The notes under the pieces are model-generated. The model ran no database searches, was not told where the DNA came from, and saw only the letters and a list, made by a program, of their open reading frames with translations. Shown piece after piece: positions 42,386 to 54,166 of a stretch of 64,000 nt of DNA. This stretch comes from Porphyra umbilicalis (Eukaryota; Rhodophyta; Bangiophyceae; Bangiales; Bangiaceae): NCBI GenBank assembly GCA_002049455.2, contig KV918930.1:99193-163192 (forward strand), written 5' to 3'. Both the position numbers and the translations under genes were made by a program. Numbering within the stretch: the first letter of the stretch is position 1; each line of letters starts with the position of its first letter.

Positions 42386-44112
42386 TTGATTCTCAAGGTC
42401 CGCCCGTTGATGACGACGACAATCGTGCCGTCGCGCGGTTACGTCATCAACGACGTCACCTCGTCGACGCGGTGTGGCATCGAGCACCCGCCGGTGCCTA
42501 TCAACTCTGTTCGTGTTCGTATTCGCCGTATGAATGCGCCGCCCGAAACGCCTCAGCCGCCATCCGTCGCCGCCGCCCCCGCAGCCGCCGCACTTTCGGC
42601 CGCCGTCGGCCTGCCCCGCTACTCCCGCCCCCATCTCCGTCAGCCGTGGTCCCACCCCCTCAACGCAGCCGCCGCCGCCATTCCCGCCGCCACAGCCTCT
42701 TCTCCCGTCACTGTCGGCCGGCACCACACCCGCCGCACCAGCCGCCGTCCGCTGCGCCGGCCCCGCCGCTGTCGGACGCCGACACACCCGCCGCCTCCAC
42801 TACCGCCGCCCCCGCCACCGTTATCGCCCCCGCCACCGTCAGTCGACGACGCTCCCGCAGCGCACCGCGCCCCCGCTGCCCTCGCCGGCGCTTCCCCCTG
42901 ATGCTGCCCCTGTCATTCTCGCCACCGCACATGTTTCCCCTGTCCAAACTTCCGCCGCCTCCCCCTCCCCCGTCCGTTGCCGTTGCCAGCGGGCCGAGCC
43001 GTCCCAGCAGCAAGCGCCCCCATTTCCGCCCTCTTGCCGCCCCCGCTGCCGCCGCGCAGTTTTCCCGACAAGTGTCCCCACGGTGGCGCCGGTGACCAGC
43101 CCCGCTGCTCCAGTTCTCTCCCTCCCTGCCCGCCGCGGCACTCGCGCGGTAAGCACCTCCGCATGCGGCACGTCGGCCCACCGTTCCTGCCACAGAAGCA
43201 GGCACACGAGCCACATGGCCCCCGCCTGCTCACGTCACCAAGCCCCTCCCCAACCTTCAGTTCAGCGCGGTATTTTGACTCAACAGGGAGCTTTTTGAGT
43301 GCCCAAGAGATTAAGGAAGGAACAAACAGGATTTCTCTTTGTTGTGGCGCTGAGAGATGCAGATGGCGATCTTCCACGGCAAATAAAAGGGACCACCAAG
43401 CTCAAAAAACTCACTTTTACTTCTGGTACATTGTTGTGTGTCTTTCTCCACTGGGAGCTCGTCACGTCGCTTATCTCACGGCCACATAGACATCCGATCA
43501 GAAAAGAAGGGTTCTAACTGGGAGATCCTTCGCACCCTGCGGCGCGGATGCACTCCCCTAGCGCGTCGGGGGCGGCGCCGTCGAGGCAGACGGCGCGGAA
43601 ACACGACGCGGCCGCCAACTTCAGCAGCTCCGCCGTGCGGCGGGGGGGGGGGGAGGCGCCCGACCGCACGGCCAGCCGGCTGTTCCCAACACAATGCGGT
43701 GGCTGCCGCCGGAACGGCGGCCGCATCGTCCGAGAGTGGCAACCCCCCAGCCCTGCTTGTGTCTTGCAAAACTCCAACCCACAGCTCAATCGTGCGTGCT
43801 GGCATTTGTCTCGTGGGAGATTTGTCCGGTGTGAACAAGAATAATTGCGCCAAAGTCAACATATTGGCCTATGACTTGGCAGGAAGCCAGAGGAGCACCA
43901 ACTTCTCTTGGTACAGTCATTGCGCATTAACATGTGTCCCACTTATAAACTACCCTGCTTTTTAACTGAGCACAACTCGATCGCTCCAGTACGGAGCCCA
44001 CCCCACTTGATGGCACTTGAAATGATGATTCACAGCTAGTCTGTGAACAAGTAATCTGTTGCCTCAAGTCTGTCATAATTTTCCTGCCTACCCCCCCAGG
44101 AAGACCTCGTGC
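42386..44112. other. Unassigned stretch with low-complexity tracts
   Basis: 42530-42960 is a CCG/CCGCC-rich, nearly purine-free run that yields long Pro-rich frames on the plus strand and Gly/Arg-rich shadows on the minus strand; I do not accept any as genes. A 12-base G run lies at 43642-43653. Confidence 0.5.
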
Positions 44113-44558
44113 TGTGGGAAAACAGGCGAAGAAGGGCAAAGAACGCAGTGTTTTCCTACCCATGCACCAACCCACAGACGCTCTTCTTCTTTGGGTGCGG
44201 CGGCACTCGGCGTCTGGGCTGCCGGGCCAGTCACCCCCCCGCTAGCCGGTGCGGGGCGCCCTCATATGCCCGCACACGCGCACGCACGCGGGCCAACTCG
44301 GCCAAACAAGCCACCCGGGCAACTCCCGCTCTCCCGGGTGCCAGATGCACTCAAGTCACCGACGGGTAACGGCCGGCCAGCGCAATCACAGACAGCCACA
44401 AACTCGAGGCGCAATATGCAAGCTCCTCTCCGTTGCAGCGTGGCACAACGCGTGATCTCGCATGCAATTGGTCAATCCACATCATCGGCCGGTGATTGGC
44501 GCGAGGGTGGGATTTCGACAGGTACAGGTCATCCCGCGCCGGGGTGCAAAGATTCACA
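44113..44558 (-). repeat. 3' LTR of copia 2
   Basis: Plus-strand TGTGGGAAAA...GATTCACA, clearly related to the 51285 copy with scattered substitutions and small indels. Confidence 0.9.
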
Positions 44559-45293
44559 CTCCCGAGCGCCCATCTGTCCGTTCCGCCGTCGTCATGGTCT
44601 CGGTCGCTGAGTCCGCCATCGTCTCGTTCCGAGTGACCCACTGCTGCACCGGATTGACGTTCGTGTTCATGCGGAGCGCAGCGTCCAGCGCCGCACATAT
44701 GTGCGGCTTCGGCAGCCCATCCACGGGGTTGTGCTCGGACCGTACAAAGCCAATATTGGATATCTCGTAGCGCTTGTAGGCCTCGCGTGCCGCCCTCACG
44801 TCAATCATCAGCCGTTTCTCCGTTGTATGAGAGGCACGGGTGAAAACATCAAACATCTGCTTGGAGTCGGTCCACATGACCAGCGGCAGGTGCTAATCGT
44901 AGATGCGCTCGAGGCCGTGCTTGATGATAAAAGCGGCATCAAACGCATCTGCGAAGGCGTAGACCTCCCCCGCCATGATGCTCTTGACAATGCGTCTCGA
45001 TTTCCTGCATGAGTACGTCATGACGTGGCAACGCGAGTGCCTATCACACAAAAGTACGATGTACCCCAGCTGGGATGACAGGTCGTCACTGGAAGCAAAG
45101 AAGGCGTCAGCATAGACACGCAGGTGTAGCGTCTCCTCGTCCAGCGGGGCATACGTAAGGGAGAGCGTCTTCGTGGCGTTCGCGTGCTTGATGGCCTTGT
45201 TCAGCTCCTTAATGTGCTCCTCGCGGAATGTAGACGCTGTCACCTGCGCGGCACGGTTAATCACGAAACACAGATCAGGGCAGCTATTCGCCA
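44559..45293 (-). pseudogene. Copia 2 RNase H part (separated from RT by insertion)
   Basis: It reads ANSCPDLCFVINRAAQVT, LRVYADAFFASSDDLSSQLGY, SRKSRRIVKSIMAGEVYAF and, after a TAG at 44893-44895, VMWTDSKQMFDVFTRAS and GFVRSEHNPVDGLPK. These are the Ty1/copia RNase H acidic residues (D in YADA, E in AGEVYA, D in WTDSK). The TAG stands where a Gln would fit. The 5' part of the domain is cut off by the LTR cluster at 45294. Confidence 0.82.
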
Positions 45294-46435
45294 TGCTAAA
45301 ACTCTTTGGGGATACGGGATGAGGGACCACGGTGAAGTGGTTGAGTAACTTGTTGAAACGCAGTGGGGATACGGGATGGTGTTGAAACGCACTGGGGATG
45401 AGGGATGGGGGACAACTGAGAAGTGGTTGAGTGGCTTGAGCTTGTGTGTATGTGTGCCAACGTGCTTTGTTGGTTGTCTCTCCAAATCGCCCCTCTTCCC
45501 ATCAAGGGCACTCCTCAAGTAGTCCAAGTCGGAGCACTCAAGTCCACCATGCAGCCCAAGCAGCTCGCCCGCGCACGCGCCCGCCCACGCTCTAAATCAA
45601 AACGCTCACCAAATCTAAGCATCAGAGATCAAAACAAAGCCCACACAAATCAAAGCATCAGAAGCGCAAGAACAAAAAATGTGAAATCGCGACACTTTCA
45701 CTCCAAATCGCACGGGTACAAATGTCGAATGCACCAGCGATCACCAAACCGCGAGGAAGTCGCATGGGTAGCCTAGTGGGAAGTAGGCACCCACTCTCAT
45801 TAGGCATGACCTTCGGGTCGTGTCCGGGAGTCGGGGGTTCGAACCCTGTCAGTACCTGGTTTCTTGAATTCTGCTTTTTACAGCAGGAGGACTTACAGCG
45901 GCGATGAGCATGACGTTCCAACAGATGGGGGACCACGGTGATGTGCTTGAATAGCTTGAGCTTGTGTGTATGCGCGCGCACGTGCTTTGCGGGTTGTCTC
46001 TCTAAAGCGCCCCTCTTCACATCAAGGGCACTCCTTAAGTAGTCCAAGTCGGAGCACTCAAGCCAACCACGCAGCTCAAGCAGCTCGCCCGCGCACGCGC
46101 CCGCCCACGCTCTAAATCAAGACGCTCACCAAGTCAAAGCATCAGAGAGCAAAGTAAAGCCCACACAAATCAAAGTATCAGAAGCGCAGGAACAGAAAAT
46201 GTGAAATCGCAAAACTTCCACGCAAAGTTTCTCGGGTACAAATGTCGAGGGTCGCCAAACCGCGAGGAAGTGGCATGGGTAGCCAAGTGGGAAGAAGGGC
46301 TCCCACTTTCATTAGGCGTGACCTTCGGGTCGCGTCCTGGAGTCGGGGGTTCGGGTTTTGTCGTCACCTGATTTTTTGAATTTTGGTTTTTACAGCAGCA
46401 GGGCTTACAGTTGCGTTGCGCATGATGTTCCAACA
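45294..46435 (-). repeat. Nested copia 1-family LTRs inside copia 2
   Basis: LTR a (45380-45923, 544 bp) sits inside LTR b (45351-45379 plus 45924-46435), with a perfect 5-bp duplication GATGG (45375-45379 and 45924-45928). A diverged LTR start (45294-45350) precedes LTR b. All are in the same orientation as copia 1 and carry the tRNA-like segment. Confidence 0.85.
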
Positions 46436-46441
46436 CGTCCG

Positions 46442-48883
46442 CTAGGCGAATGCAGCGCGCATCGACACAAACTTTTCGTGGATGATGCTTAGCGGTAGCT
46501 TACGCGCCTTGTCGATGTATTCTTTCTGGTCGATGAAGAGCACTCGCGGAGGACCGGGTGCGGTCTTGATTGACACGCCGATGAACTCAATGTTGTCCCA
46601 TACGCGCGGCTTCAAATCGAACCGCTGTAGCGAATTTTCGGTGAGATTCTGGAAGTGCGTGTCATCGTTCATGAGGAAATCATTCTCACAGCCGCCAAGG
46701 AGACCCTGTATTGCGTTGGAACCGTCCTTGACGAAGAGACGCGGGTCGCTGACACGCGGTTCCATGCCCAGCTCGATCTCCACGTAGTCGAGTACGTTAA
46801 ACTCCCAGTAGTCTCCCTCGTCCGGGAGACCATGCAGCGGAAGTAGTACTTGAAGTACTTCGTCATCGCGGACACCAAAGTCCCTGGCGTCCCGTGCGCG
46901 AGGTCGTACAAATACCTTACGCGACAGCTTGTCCTTGATCTGGAGAAACGCCTGGGTGACGTTGTGGAAAAAGATACGGAACCCGAGCACGGCGCTAGTG
47001 GACACGAGGATCTTAGTGAATCTCTGTCGCAACGCCGAGAGGTTGTGCACGACGATATCCTTGGCCTTCTCCGTGTTGCCCTGCCCGATAAAGCGGGTCT
47101 TGGCGGATACATCCACCGTGTTGACCCTCTTTATCACCTTCACCATCCGGCCGCCGAGGACGTTGACATTGGGAGACACTGATGTCCGCAGCCGCCGCCA
47201 ACAGGCGCCACGTGAAAACAGCCCATCCGCTTCAGACTGGCATGCTGCTTCCATCTCTGGAAACGTTGCCCGCGGGTCGTCTGACTTGAGCACCTCCGAC
47301 ATACGCACATCCGCCGGCGTCTGCATCGCAGCAGAGGCACCGCGGTACGCCTTGTCACGAAGCTGGCCCACAGCGCGGTGCACGTTTGTCATAAGGGTAT
47401 CACCCGCGATGATGCTTTCCACAATGGTGCCCGTGTCGCTCGTGGAATCAGCCGGCGCCGTCCGGACGGGCGGCGTCTCGCGCTCGACGGGGGCCGCGTC
47501 TGGGTCAGCGGGCTCGAATTTCGGTCGCAGGTTGTACACCTTGACCTTGGTGATTGAATACATTAGTAGCCGCTGCCTCTTGTCGAGCCATACCTTGTTG
47601 CCACTCACGCCGACGACCTTGTAAGGACCCTCCCACTTCTTGTCTGGCACCTTACGGAAGACGAGTACGTCTATGCCGGGTTGCACGTCGACCATTTCGC
47701 CGCTCGGCACCATGTTGCGCAGCGCGGCGTCCAAACATGCCGTTCCGACGCACTTGACTATCTCCAGGCGCGCGACAACCATGGCCTTGCTCCGCTCGCT
47801 GTGGCCTGGCAGGTCGACCGGCTTGACAGGCACCGGTGGGTTCACGCCGAAAAGTAGGAGCATGGGTGACAAGCCGCTAGGCCCTGAAGTCTGGTTCATT
47901 TCGAAGACAGCGAGCGCCAATGCCATGTCAGGCGGGATGCCAGGTCGATCTGCCGACACCCCGTTGTACAAGTTTCGCAAGTAGGCGTGGTATCGCTCGC
48001 CGGCTCCAAGGGAGTTGTGGCTCTCAACTCCCGAGTCGTACACTCGGACACCGGCGGCATGAGGGAGCGCTTTATACTCTACTGCCTGTAGTTTGGTGCC
48101 GGCGTCGACGTAGATGTGCTTCGAGTAGTCGGCGTACTTGTTTACCCAAACGCTCATGTACGCGTCCCAAACGGCGGTGGTCGATTGACCGTCGCGCAGG
48201 TAAGTGGCTGCGCTAAAGAGGGTGTCTTTGTTGACAATGTGCAGTACAGCGCGTCCGTTGAGGAACATCAGGTCAATCAGGACGACCAGGTTGAATATCA
48301 CGTCCCCCTCGGGCAGCGCGGCACGGAAGCGACCCGGCTCCTTCGCCAGGCGCTGGGTTACATCGCACGTCGCCGCCACGTCTTGCAGACGTTGAAGCGT
48401 CTCGGGAACAGCATCCTCGTTCTTCGCACGCCTCATTACGGCATTCAGTCGCTCTGGCTTCGCATTAAAGAAGTGGCGGTGGATGTGCACCAATTCTGGG
48501 AATGTGAAGAGGATGTCCGAGTTCCACTCCCAGCTGTAGAAGACATGTCCATCCGAACAAGTCGTGGGGAGGTTGACCCCCTCGTTCACGCAAACCAGCT
48601 CGTCCGTGACATTGTTGACGTATATCTTGTACCGGTCAAGCGTGTCCAGCCCAAGCAGGAAGGGCACGTTGAGCTTGATCACATCGACCGCCATGATGAT
48701 GATGAATTCGTCGGTGATGGGCGCCCGGATGTCAAGACAACCGACCGTATCATGCTTGCCGCCCGTCAACTGGTCGACCGTCTTAGGGCCAACCTTCTTG
48801 ATGGTGCCCGTGCCGCCAATGAACTTGATGTACGCCTCCGCTTGTTGCATGCCGATTACCGTGCGCTGGGCGCCGTTGTCCAA
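46442..48883 (-). CDS. Copia 2 protease-integrase-RT polyprotein part
   Basis: One open frame of 813 residues. The N-terminus MDNGAQRTVIG is a protease active-site relative (DNGA for DTGA). LDTLDRYKIYVNN lies in the protease fold. Integrase shows VLIDLMFLNG, YVDAGTKLQ and SLGAGERYHAYLRN as the D, D and E positions. KKWEGPYKVV is the integrase C-terminal domain. RT follows from about residue 525 (KTRFIGQGN, FHNVTQAFLQ, VFVRPRARDA, LPLHGLPDEGDYW). Motif A normally has DVTQAFLQ and here is NVTQAFLQ. The motif C region reads ENDF instead of a DD pair. Thus the frame is intact but RT is predicted dead. It ends where the LTR cluster was inserted. Confidence 0.82.
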   Translation of the reverse strand: MDNGAQRTVIGMQQAEAYIKFIGGTGTIKKVGPKTVDQLTGGKHDTVGCLDIRAPITDEFIIIMAVDVIKLNVPFLLGLDTLDRYKIYVNNVTDELVCVNEGVNLPTTCSDGHVFYSWEWNSDILFTFPELVHIHRHFFNAKPERLNAVMRRAKNEDAVPETLQRLQDVAATCDVTQRLAKEPGRFRAALPEGDVIFNLVVLIDLMFLNGRAVLHIVNKDTLFSAATYLRDGQSTTAVWDAYMSVWVNKYADYSKHIYVDAGTKLQAVEYKALPHAAGVRVYDSGVESHNSLGAGERYHAYLRNLYNGVSADRPGIPPDMALALAVFEMNQTSGPSGLSPMLLLFGVNPPVPVKPVDLPGHSERSKAMVVARLEIVKCVGTACLDAALRNMVPSGEMVDVQPGIDVLVFRKVPDKKWEGPYKVVGVSGNKVWLDKRQRLLMYSITKVKVYNLRPKFEPADPDAAPVERETPPVRTAPADSTSDTGTIVESIIAGDTLMTNVHRAVGQLRDKAYRGASAAMQTPADVRMSEVLKSDDPRATFPEMEAACQSEADGLFSRGACWRRLRTSVSPNVNVLGGRMVKVIKRVNTVDVSAKTRFIGQGNTEKAKDIVVHNLSALRQRFTKILVSTSAVLGFRIFFHNVTQAFLQIKDKLSRKVFVRPRARDARDFGVRDDEVLQVLLPLHGLPDEGDYWEFNVLDYVEIELGMEPRVSDPRLFVKDGSNAIQGLLGGCENDFLMNDDTHFQNLTENSLQRFDLKPRVWDNIEFIGVSIKTAPGPPRVLFIDQKEYIDKARKLPLSIIHEKFVSMRAAFA

Positions 48884-48993
48884 GCACGCACCAAAAGAGT
48901 CAGATGTTGTGGCTAACAGCTTGATGACGGCGGGCTCAAAGACTTCGTCCGGGCTCGGTGGTGGGAGTATGTGCTTGAAGGGCAGGCGACTAC

Positions 48994-50727
48994 TCAGTCC
49001 CTCGGCACAAAACCCGCGCTGCCACTTTTACCGTAGGCCTCAAGATGGCTCGCACTATCAACCTGCTTGCCCGTCAAGGCCGCGAAGAACTCTTGCCCGA
49101 CGTCGCCCCCGGCGCTGCTTGCTCCCGCCAAGTCGTCATTGGCCCCTTCGGATCCGTCTCGTGCTGCTGTCACTCCTGGATCTTGGTGTGCATCAAACTG
49201 CGTGTAGAGCTCCCATAACACCCTGTTCACCGTAGGAAGCACTTGGGATTCTTTGCTCTTGGGAAGATACTCAGCTCGGCGCTTAGCGGCCCTGAGCGTG
49301 TTATTGGGCTTCGAGCAGTTGTTGATCCTGTGATTCAGGTCATCCCAGTTGAAACAGCCCATGATGGTCAACGGGTCAAAGCGCGGCGCTGTCGTCGTGC
49401 CTCGGATGGCACCAGCATGATTACCTACGCCTTGTTTCCGCATGAAGTACTGCCCTTGGCCTTGAAACATGATGCCCGCCGTGCCAACAGCGACCGACCC
49501 GGACCCGGATATAATGCGATCGCGAGCAACGGCATTCGCACTCTCCCGGCTGAGTGACAACGACCACGACAGCTTCGCGTAAAGCTGTTGGAAGGACAAG
49601 TTGTGCGTGGCGATGCTGCTCTAAGGCTTCACGGCACAAGTGCACCCGATGAATGCGCCGCGCAAGGAGGCGAAGCGGTGCTCCTTGCCCTGGTACGCCT
49701 CTGGGACCGTCCTTGATCTTTTTGATACCCGATTGAAGACCTCCACGAGCGCCATGACCACGAGCATGCCCTTGCCAACAGGGTATCTCAACCGTAGGTT
49801 GCTGAGAACGTTCTTCATCTGTTCTTGCTGGTCGACGGGGTGGTACTTCCGGTGCACGTGTTCAACTGCGTCCTCTTATGTGCCGGCGACAGGAAGAACG
49901 TTGTCCAACAAGAACACCTTCGCCGCACCAGTGAGCAGGTTATGCAGGAATTGCAGCTTCAATCGGGGGGAGAGCGCGTAGTCGCAACAGACCAGGTTGT
50001 ATGTTGAGACAAATTCCGGCCATCACTGGTCTTTGGTACAGCCAAACTTAGCGCGTTCGTCCTTGAATCGAACGGACACGTCGCGCATTGCTTTGGCCGC
50101 CACGTGGCTGTTCCTGTCACTATCACTCGCGGCGATGGCGAACTCGTGCTCGCCGGCGCCGTCGTCACCTTCAGCGTGACCGTCGTGGCCCTGGCTCGCG
50201 CGTACATCGTCCTTGTTGGTGTCACCGCCGCCGTGTTGGCTACCACTCTCCGAGACTGGAGCGGAGCGCCGCGGAGAGCGGCCGCGACCACGGCTGCGCG
50301 CGCCGCTGCCCGTCGACGTAGGCACCGGCATGTCCCCATCACTGAGCGCAAATGACCGCTCGTAGTCGTTCTAGAAACGTCCGACAACCGAAGTGGCACC
50401 GGAGTTGACGTACAGCCCCTGCGCAAGATTGAAGACGCTCCGTTGGGTGGCATCGATGAGCATACTGACCTCCCGCTTGAGCAGAAGGGTCAACAACGAC
50501 TGGTGCAGCGCCGGGTTCCGCAAAAGATCTGGGCAGAGGAGCATCGACGGCGTGTACATGTCGACGATCTTATTACGCAGCTCCTTGCTCTTGCGCAGCT
50601 CACCGCCGTCGTCGCGCTCAACGGCACGAGTGCTCAGGATCAAGTCCGATTGCAGGTCCGTGAGATGGTCTTGGTTTATGACGAGGAGGAAGATGAGGTC
50701 CGACTCAATGCTCGGCGGCGGCGCCAT
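48994..50727 (-). pseudogene. Copia 2 gag, single frame with in-frame stops
   Basis: Frames 50727-50371, 50331-50023, 49857-49621 and 49599-48994 are all in one register, broken by TAG 50371, TGA 50023, TAA near 49876 and TAG 49621. It contains helix-rich capsid-like sequence (EHVHRKYHPVDQQEQMKNVLSNLRLRYP), an Arg/Gly/Ser-rich linker and a zinc-knuckle relative CFNWDDLNHRINNC, in which the second Cys is Trp. Pol follows in another frame. Confidence 0.75.
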
Positions 50728-51284
50728 CGTGCATCCGACAGGTTGCTACGCGCAAGTCTTGACGATCTTGGAGGGTGTTTCAGACTCGATGGCACGACCG
50801 ACAGGATGGACGAGATGAACTGGATCAGCGGGATGAACAGGTTGAGCGGGATGAAACGGATCCGCAGAGTGAGCGGCGCCGACTCGGTACGCTACGAACC
50901 GGCCGTCACAGCGAAAGTCCACACGTACCAAACCGAAGCCTAACCTCCCCGCGGTGTCAACGGTTTAGAACTCCCCCCTTGTGGAGTAGACGAAGCTGCC
51001 CATCCAGTACGGCCACAAGGACATTCAGATTCCAGGTAAAATGTCAGAGTGCGCGCCAGACGGCGACAGACAGGCAAAGGCCCCGCGCGAACCCGTCAGC
51101 GTATTCAAGCACCCCGTCTTACCGATGGCACGATGGCAACGCTTCGCACAACACGCTCCATGGACTCGCACCGCGCGACACCGGCGAAGGCGTACACTCG
51201 GGCAACTTTCACCGGCTAAACGACGCGGGCACGCGCGCATGCGCGCCAAACGTTCGCGTCGTGCTCGCCAACGTAAATCGCGAT
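50728..51284 (-). other. Copia 2 leader between 5' LTR and gag
   Basis: The sense strand after the LTR reads ATCGCGATTTACGTTGGCGA. No clear TGG-initial primer-binding site is seen, so a half-tRNA primer or a decayed site is possible. There is no coding region. Confidence 0.5.
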
Positions 51285-51730
51285 TGTGGGAAAACCAGCG
51301 GGAAAAGGCAAAGAACGCAGTCTTTGCCCAACCGTGCACCGAACCACAGACGTGCCCCTGCTTGGGGTGCGGCGGCACTCGGTGTCTGGGCTGCTGGGCC
51401 AGTCACCCCCCCGTCAGCCGGTGCGGGGTGCCCTCATATGCCCACACACGCGCACGCACGCTGGCTAACCCGGCCAAACAAGCCACCCAGGCAACTCCCG
51501 CTCTCAGGGGGGCTAGACAGACACAAACCACCGACAGGTAACGGCCCGCCAGCGCAATCGCACACAGCCACGAACTCGGGGCGCAATATGCAATCTCCTC
51601 TCCCTTCCGGCGCGGCAGAACGCCTGATCTAGCATGCAATTGGTCCATCCAAATCATTGGCCGGTGATTGGCGCGAGGGTGGAATCTCGACAGGTACAGG
51701 TCATCCCGCGCCGGGGTGCATATATTCACA
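51285..51730 (-). repeat. 5' LTR of copia 2
   Basis: 446 bp, TGTGGGAAAA...TATTCACA on the plus strand; same boundaries as the 44113 copy. Confidence 0.9.
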
Positions 51731-53774
51731 CGTTCAGAACGGGGCACAAGTCTTCCCACGCCATTCCGTGTCTCATTGCACCATTTGAGATTCAAATTCA
51801 CTATCGAACGTCATCAGCGCCTCGGGTGGTTGTCGTTTCGGAACCGATTGTTCAATCAGATAGAAATTACCACGTGGGCTACAAAATGCTGCGGCGTGCG
51901 TTACAAGCGCACAATGACTGTACTGTGTCCGCGGGGGGCGGTCTCGCGGGGCGGGTCCGGGGCCGGCGCTGGAAGGCTAGAGAGGGTTGTGCGCTCGTCA
52001 TTGGCTGGTGAGCGCCGATCGCAGGAGACGTCAACGTTCGTGCACGGACGAGCAAGTGCACTTGTCGACGGGGTGCTTTCTGCGTGGTATTTCAACGTTT
52101 CGTATCCCACAGGTATCCGTCATGTGCCAGTTCGTGACAGCTGTGCCAGTTCGTGACAACTCGAGATTGTGTGGAAAATCAACAGTGTTTACTGAAAAGA
52201 TCGGGTTTGGCGGTGACAGAAAAGAGGGTTAAGCCCCCATAAACCAGTTTTTCAAAAAAGAACACAAACAGGCAGGGAAACATGTTGCACACCGTTGAAC
52301 GTGCGAACTCGTGAGCTCGCCTTCGGTGTGAAGCGCGCCCAAAAGATAGCAGGGGGGACCGAGCACCACGCCGAGAGGAAGAAATGGGCGCACTCTCGGA
52401 AATCAATTTGATGCCCAACTACCTGCTCTGATGACACCGTGGGCTCACGTTCTGTTGACTTCGCCGTTTTCACACTTGCAGATGCCCGCGTCTTCTTCCC
52501 CCCGACCTTTCCCATCCGGCCAGTTTCCTCTCGGCGCCACGTGCCCCACACTGAGCGCACTTGCCACACTCTCACAGACTGATAGTACCATTGTCCCCAC
52601 CCTCCCCCTCTGAGTGACGCGCAATGCCCCCGCGGCGGCGGCTTGCCACAGCGGATGGTGATGCTGCAAGTCACCAGACCATGTTTGCGGGCCTGCGTCT
52701 CTCGCGCACCGGGAAACTGAGTACCAAGGCGTTTGGAAAGCAGTTTGGTCTCGCCTCAGCCCAGGCGCGCCGCTTCATCATTGACAAACCCTGCACAGGC
52801 CCGGTCCGCCACTCTTCTTCTACCAGGACGAGAAGGACCTGCTGGCTCTACCGTGAGAAGCACACCAAGTTACCAATTCTGAAAGCTCCGCGCCACCCAT
52901 GACGTGCTACAAATCTTTTGGCGCGAGAAACAAACCATCTGTTGCATACTCTCTCTTTCGATGGGCGTCTCGCACGTGATGGCTGATGAAAAAGGAATGG
53001 GGGGAAGAAGGGCGACTGTTGCAGTGCGGGTAAGGCTGGAGTGTCTCTGGCCATTGACGGTGCGCCGAGAAGGGCGGGCGTTGCGAAGTGCATGAGGAGC
53101 GCCGCGATATTGCGGCGGAGGGAAGGGGGCGCGGGCCTGCAGGCGAACCGTATAGGCTGTTGTCGCAGCAGGGACTGGAGAGGAGGCCTAACGGGACGAC
53201 GGAAACCATGTCACAGCTTGGCAGTCGCCTCACCAGAGTGTCCCTATTTGTCGCGCAGGCAAGAATCTTGGGCAATCTGGATCAAATTGTTCGTTCCGCG
53301 GTAAGTTTTTCCAACTGAAATGAGCGATTCTAGGTCGTTCTCACACAATCAGTCATTATGTCACGAACTGGTACCGGGGGTTTTTCGACCTCATTTTCTA
53401 ACAAATATCGGATGGAAATGCCGACGTCAGAAAAAAAATGCCCCGGCGGTTCCATCATGTCCACGGTACACCCAAGCACCGGAACATGCAGAGCACCGAT
53501 CATGCAGATACAACCACGTTCCGGTCACACACGCACGATAAGGTGCACGAAAAAGACCGTCTAGAATAAGGCGATGCGCAAGGTCGCGCACCCAGCACGG
53601 TGAGGAGCGCGGCCACGCCCAAGTCAACCGAGGGCTACGCACGCTCAAGGACCTCGTCGCGTGAATCCGCCGCCGGTGGTGCGTCGGCAAAAAAACGTGG
53701 ACTCCTGAAGACGTGGAATCAGGCCACCGTCAGCACTGCAGTGTTCTAGCTCCTCGTCCTTGCGATAACCTTTT
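51731..53774. other. Unassigned stretch between copia 2 and element 2
   Basis: It contains a 16-bp direct repeat (GTGCCAGTTCGTGACA, near 52122 and 52141) and one short plus-strand frame (52624-52902) described separately. Otherwise no motif, RNA gene or transposon end was recognised. Confidence 0.5.
52624..52902 (+). CDS. Possible 92-residue hypothetical ORF or first exon
   Basis: MPPRRRLATADGDAASHQTM followed by RLSRTGKLSTKAFGKQFGLASAQARRFI, a segment with a helix-turn-helix-like feel, then a basic tail. It is preceded by pyrimidine-rich sequence. No family is recognised, and the ORF may be chance. Confidence 0.2.
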   Translation: MPPRRRLATADGDAASHQTMFAGLRLSRTGKLSTKAFGKQFGLASAQARRFIIDKPCTGPVRHSSSTRTRRTCWLYREKHTKLPILKAPRHP

Positions 53775-54166
53775 TGTAGCATATCTTTGCTCCCAATGGG
53801 CAATTAGCCACGAGTAGCCCCCTTGACTGGCTGAACCCAAGGTTTTGTGTGACTCGGCTTGTGGAAAGCCCTTTGGGAAGTTACTTCCGCATTGTTCTTT
53901 TTATTGTTTGTTTGCTTGCCTGTTTTATCTGTCTGCCGGCACTCATTACGATCGCTTGTTCGGATGGTCGATCGACCAGTGCCGTTGTTTGTATTAAACC
54001 ACCGTGGGTCCGGGGTCGCCGTCGTGGGCGCCACCCGGCTCCCCATCGGATGTCCTTCAACAAAAGATCTTTCTTCCTCGCCGCGACGGCGATAGAACTC
54101 GCTTTATTGCTTGGCTACGGTCGGTCTCAGTGCACTGGTAATTGAACTTACGTTATTAATACCACA
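53775..54166 (+). repeat. 5' LTR of element 2
   Basis: TGTAGCATAT...ATACCACA, 392 bp. It carries the GGTCGATCGACC palindrome and the candidate TATTAAA. Confidence 0.92.

Larger units (their letters stand above)
44113..51730 (-). mobile_element. Copia 2: full-length Ty1/copia element with nested LTR insertions
   Basis: 446-bp LTRs at 44113-44558 and 51285-51730, flanked by CGTGC (44108-44112) and CGTTC (51731-51735), a 5-bp duplication with one mismatch. Sense is minus: 5' LTR, long leader (51284-50728), gag, protease, integrase, RT, RNase H, 3' LTR. Its sequence is unlike copia 1. The RT/RNase H border is interrupted by 45294-46435, a cluster of copia 1-family LTRs. Confidence 0.9.

Noticed and set aside
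42534-43298. 254-codon Pro-rich plus-strand frame
   Set aside because: It lies in a CCG/CCGCC low-complexity run where all frames stay open; no conserved motif.
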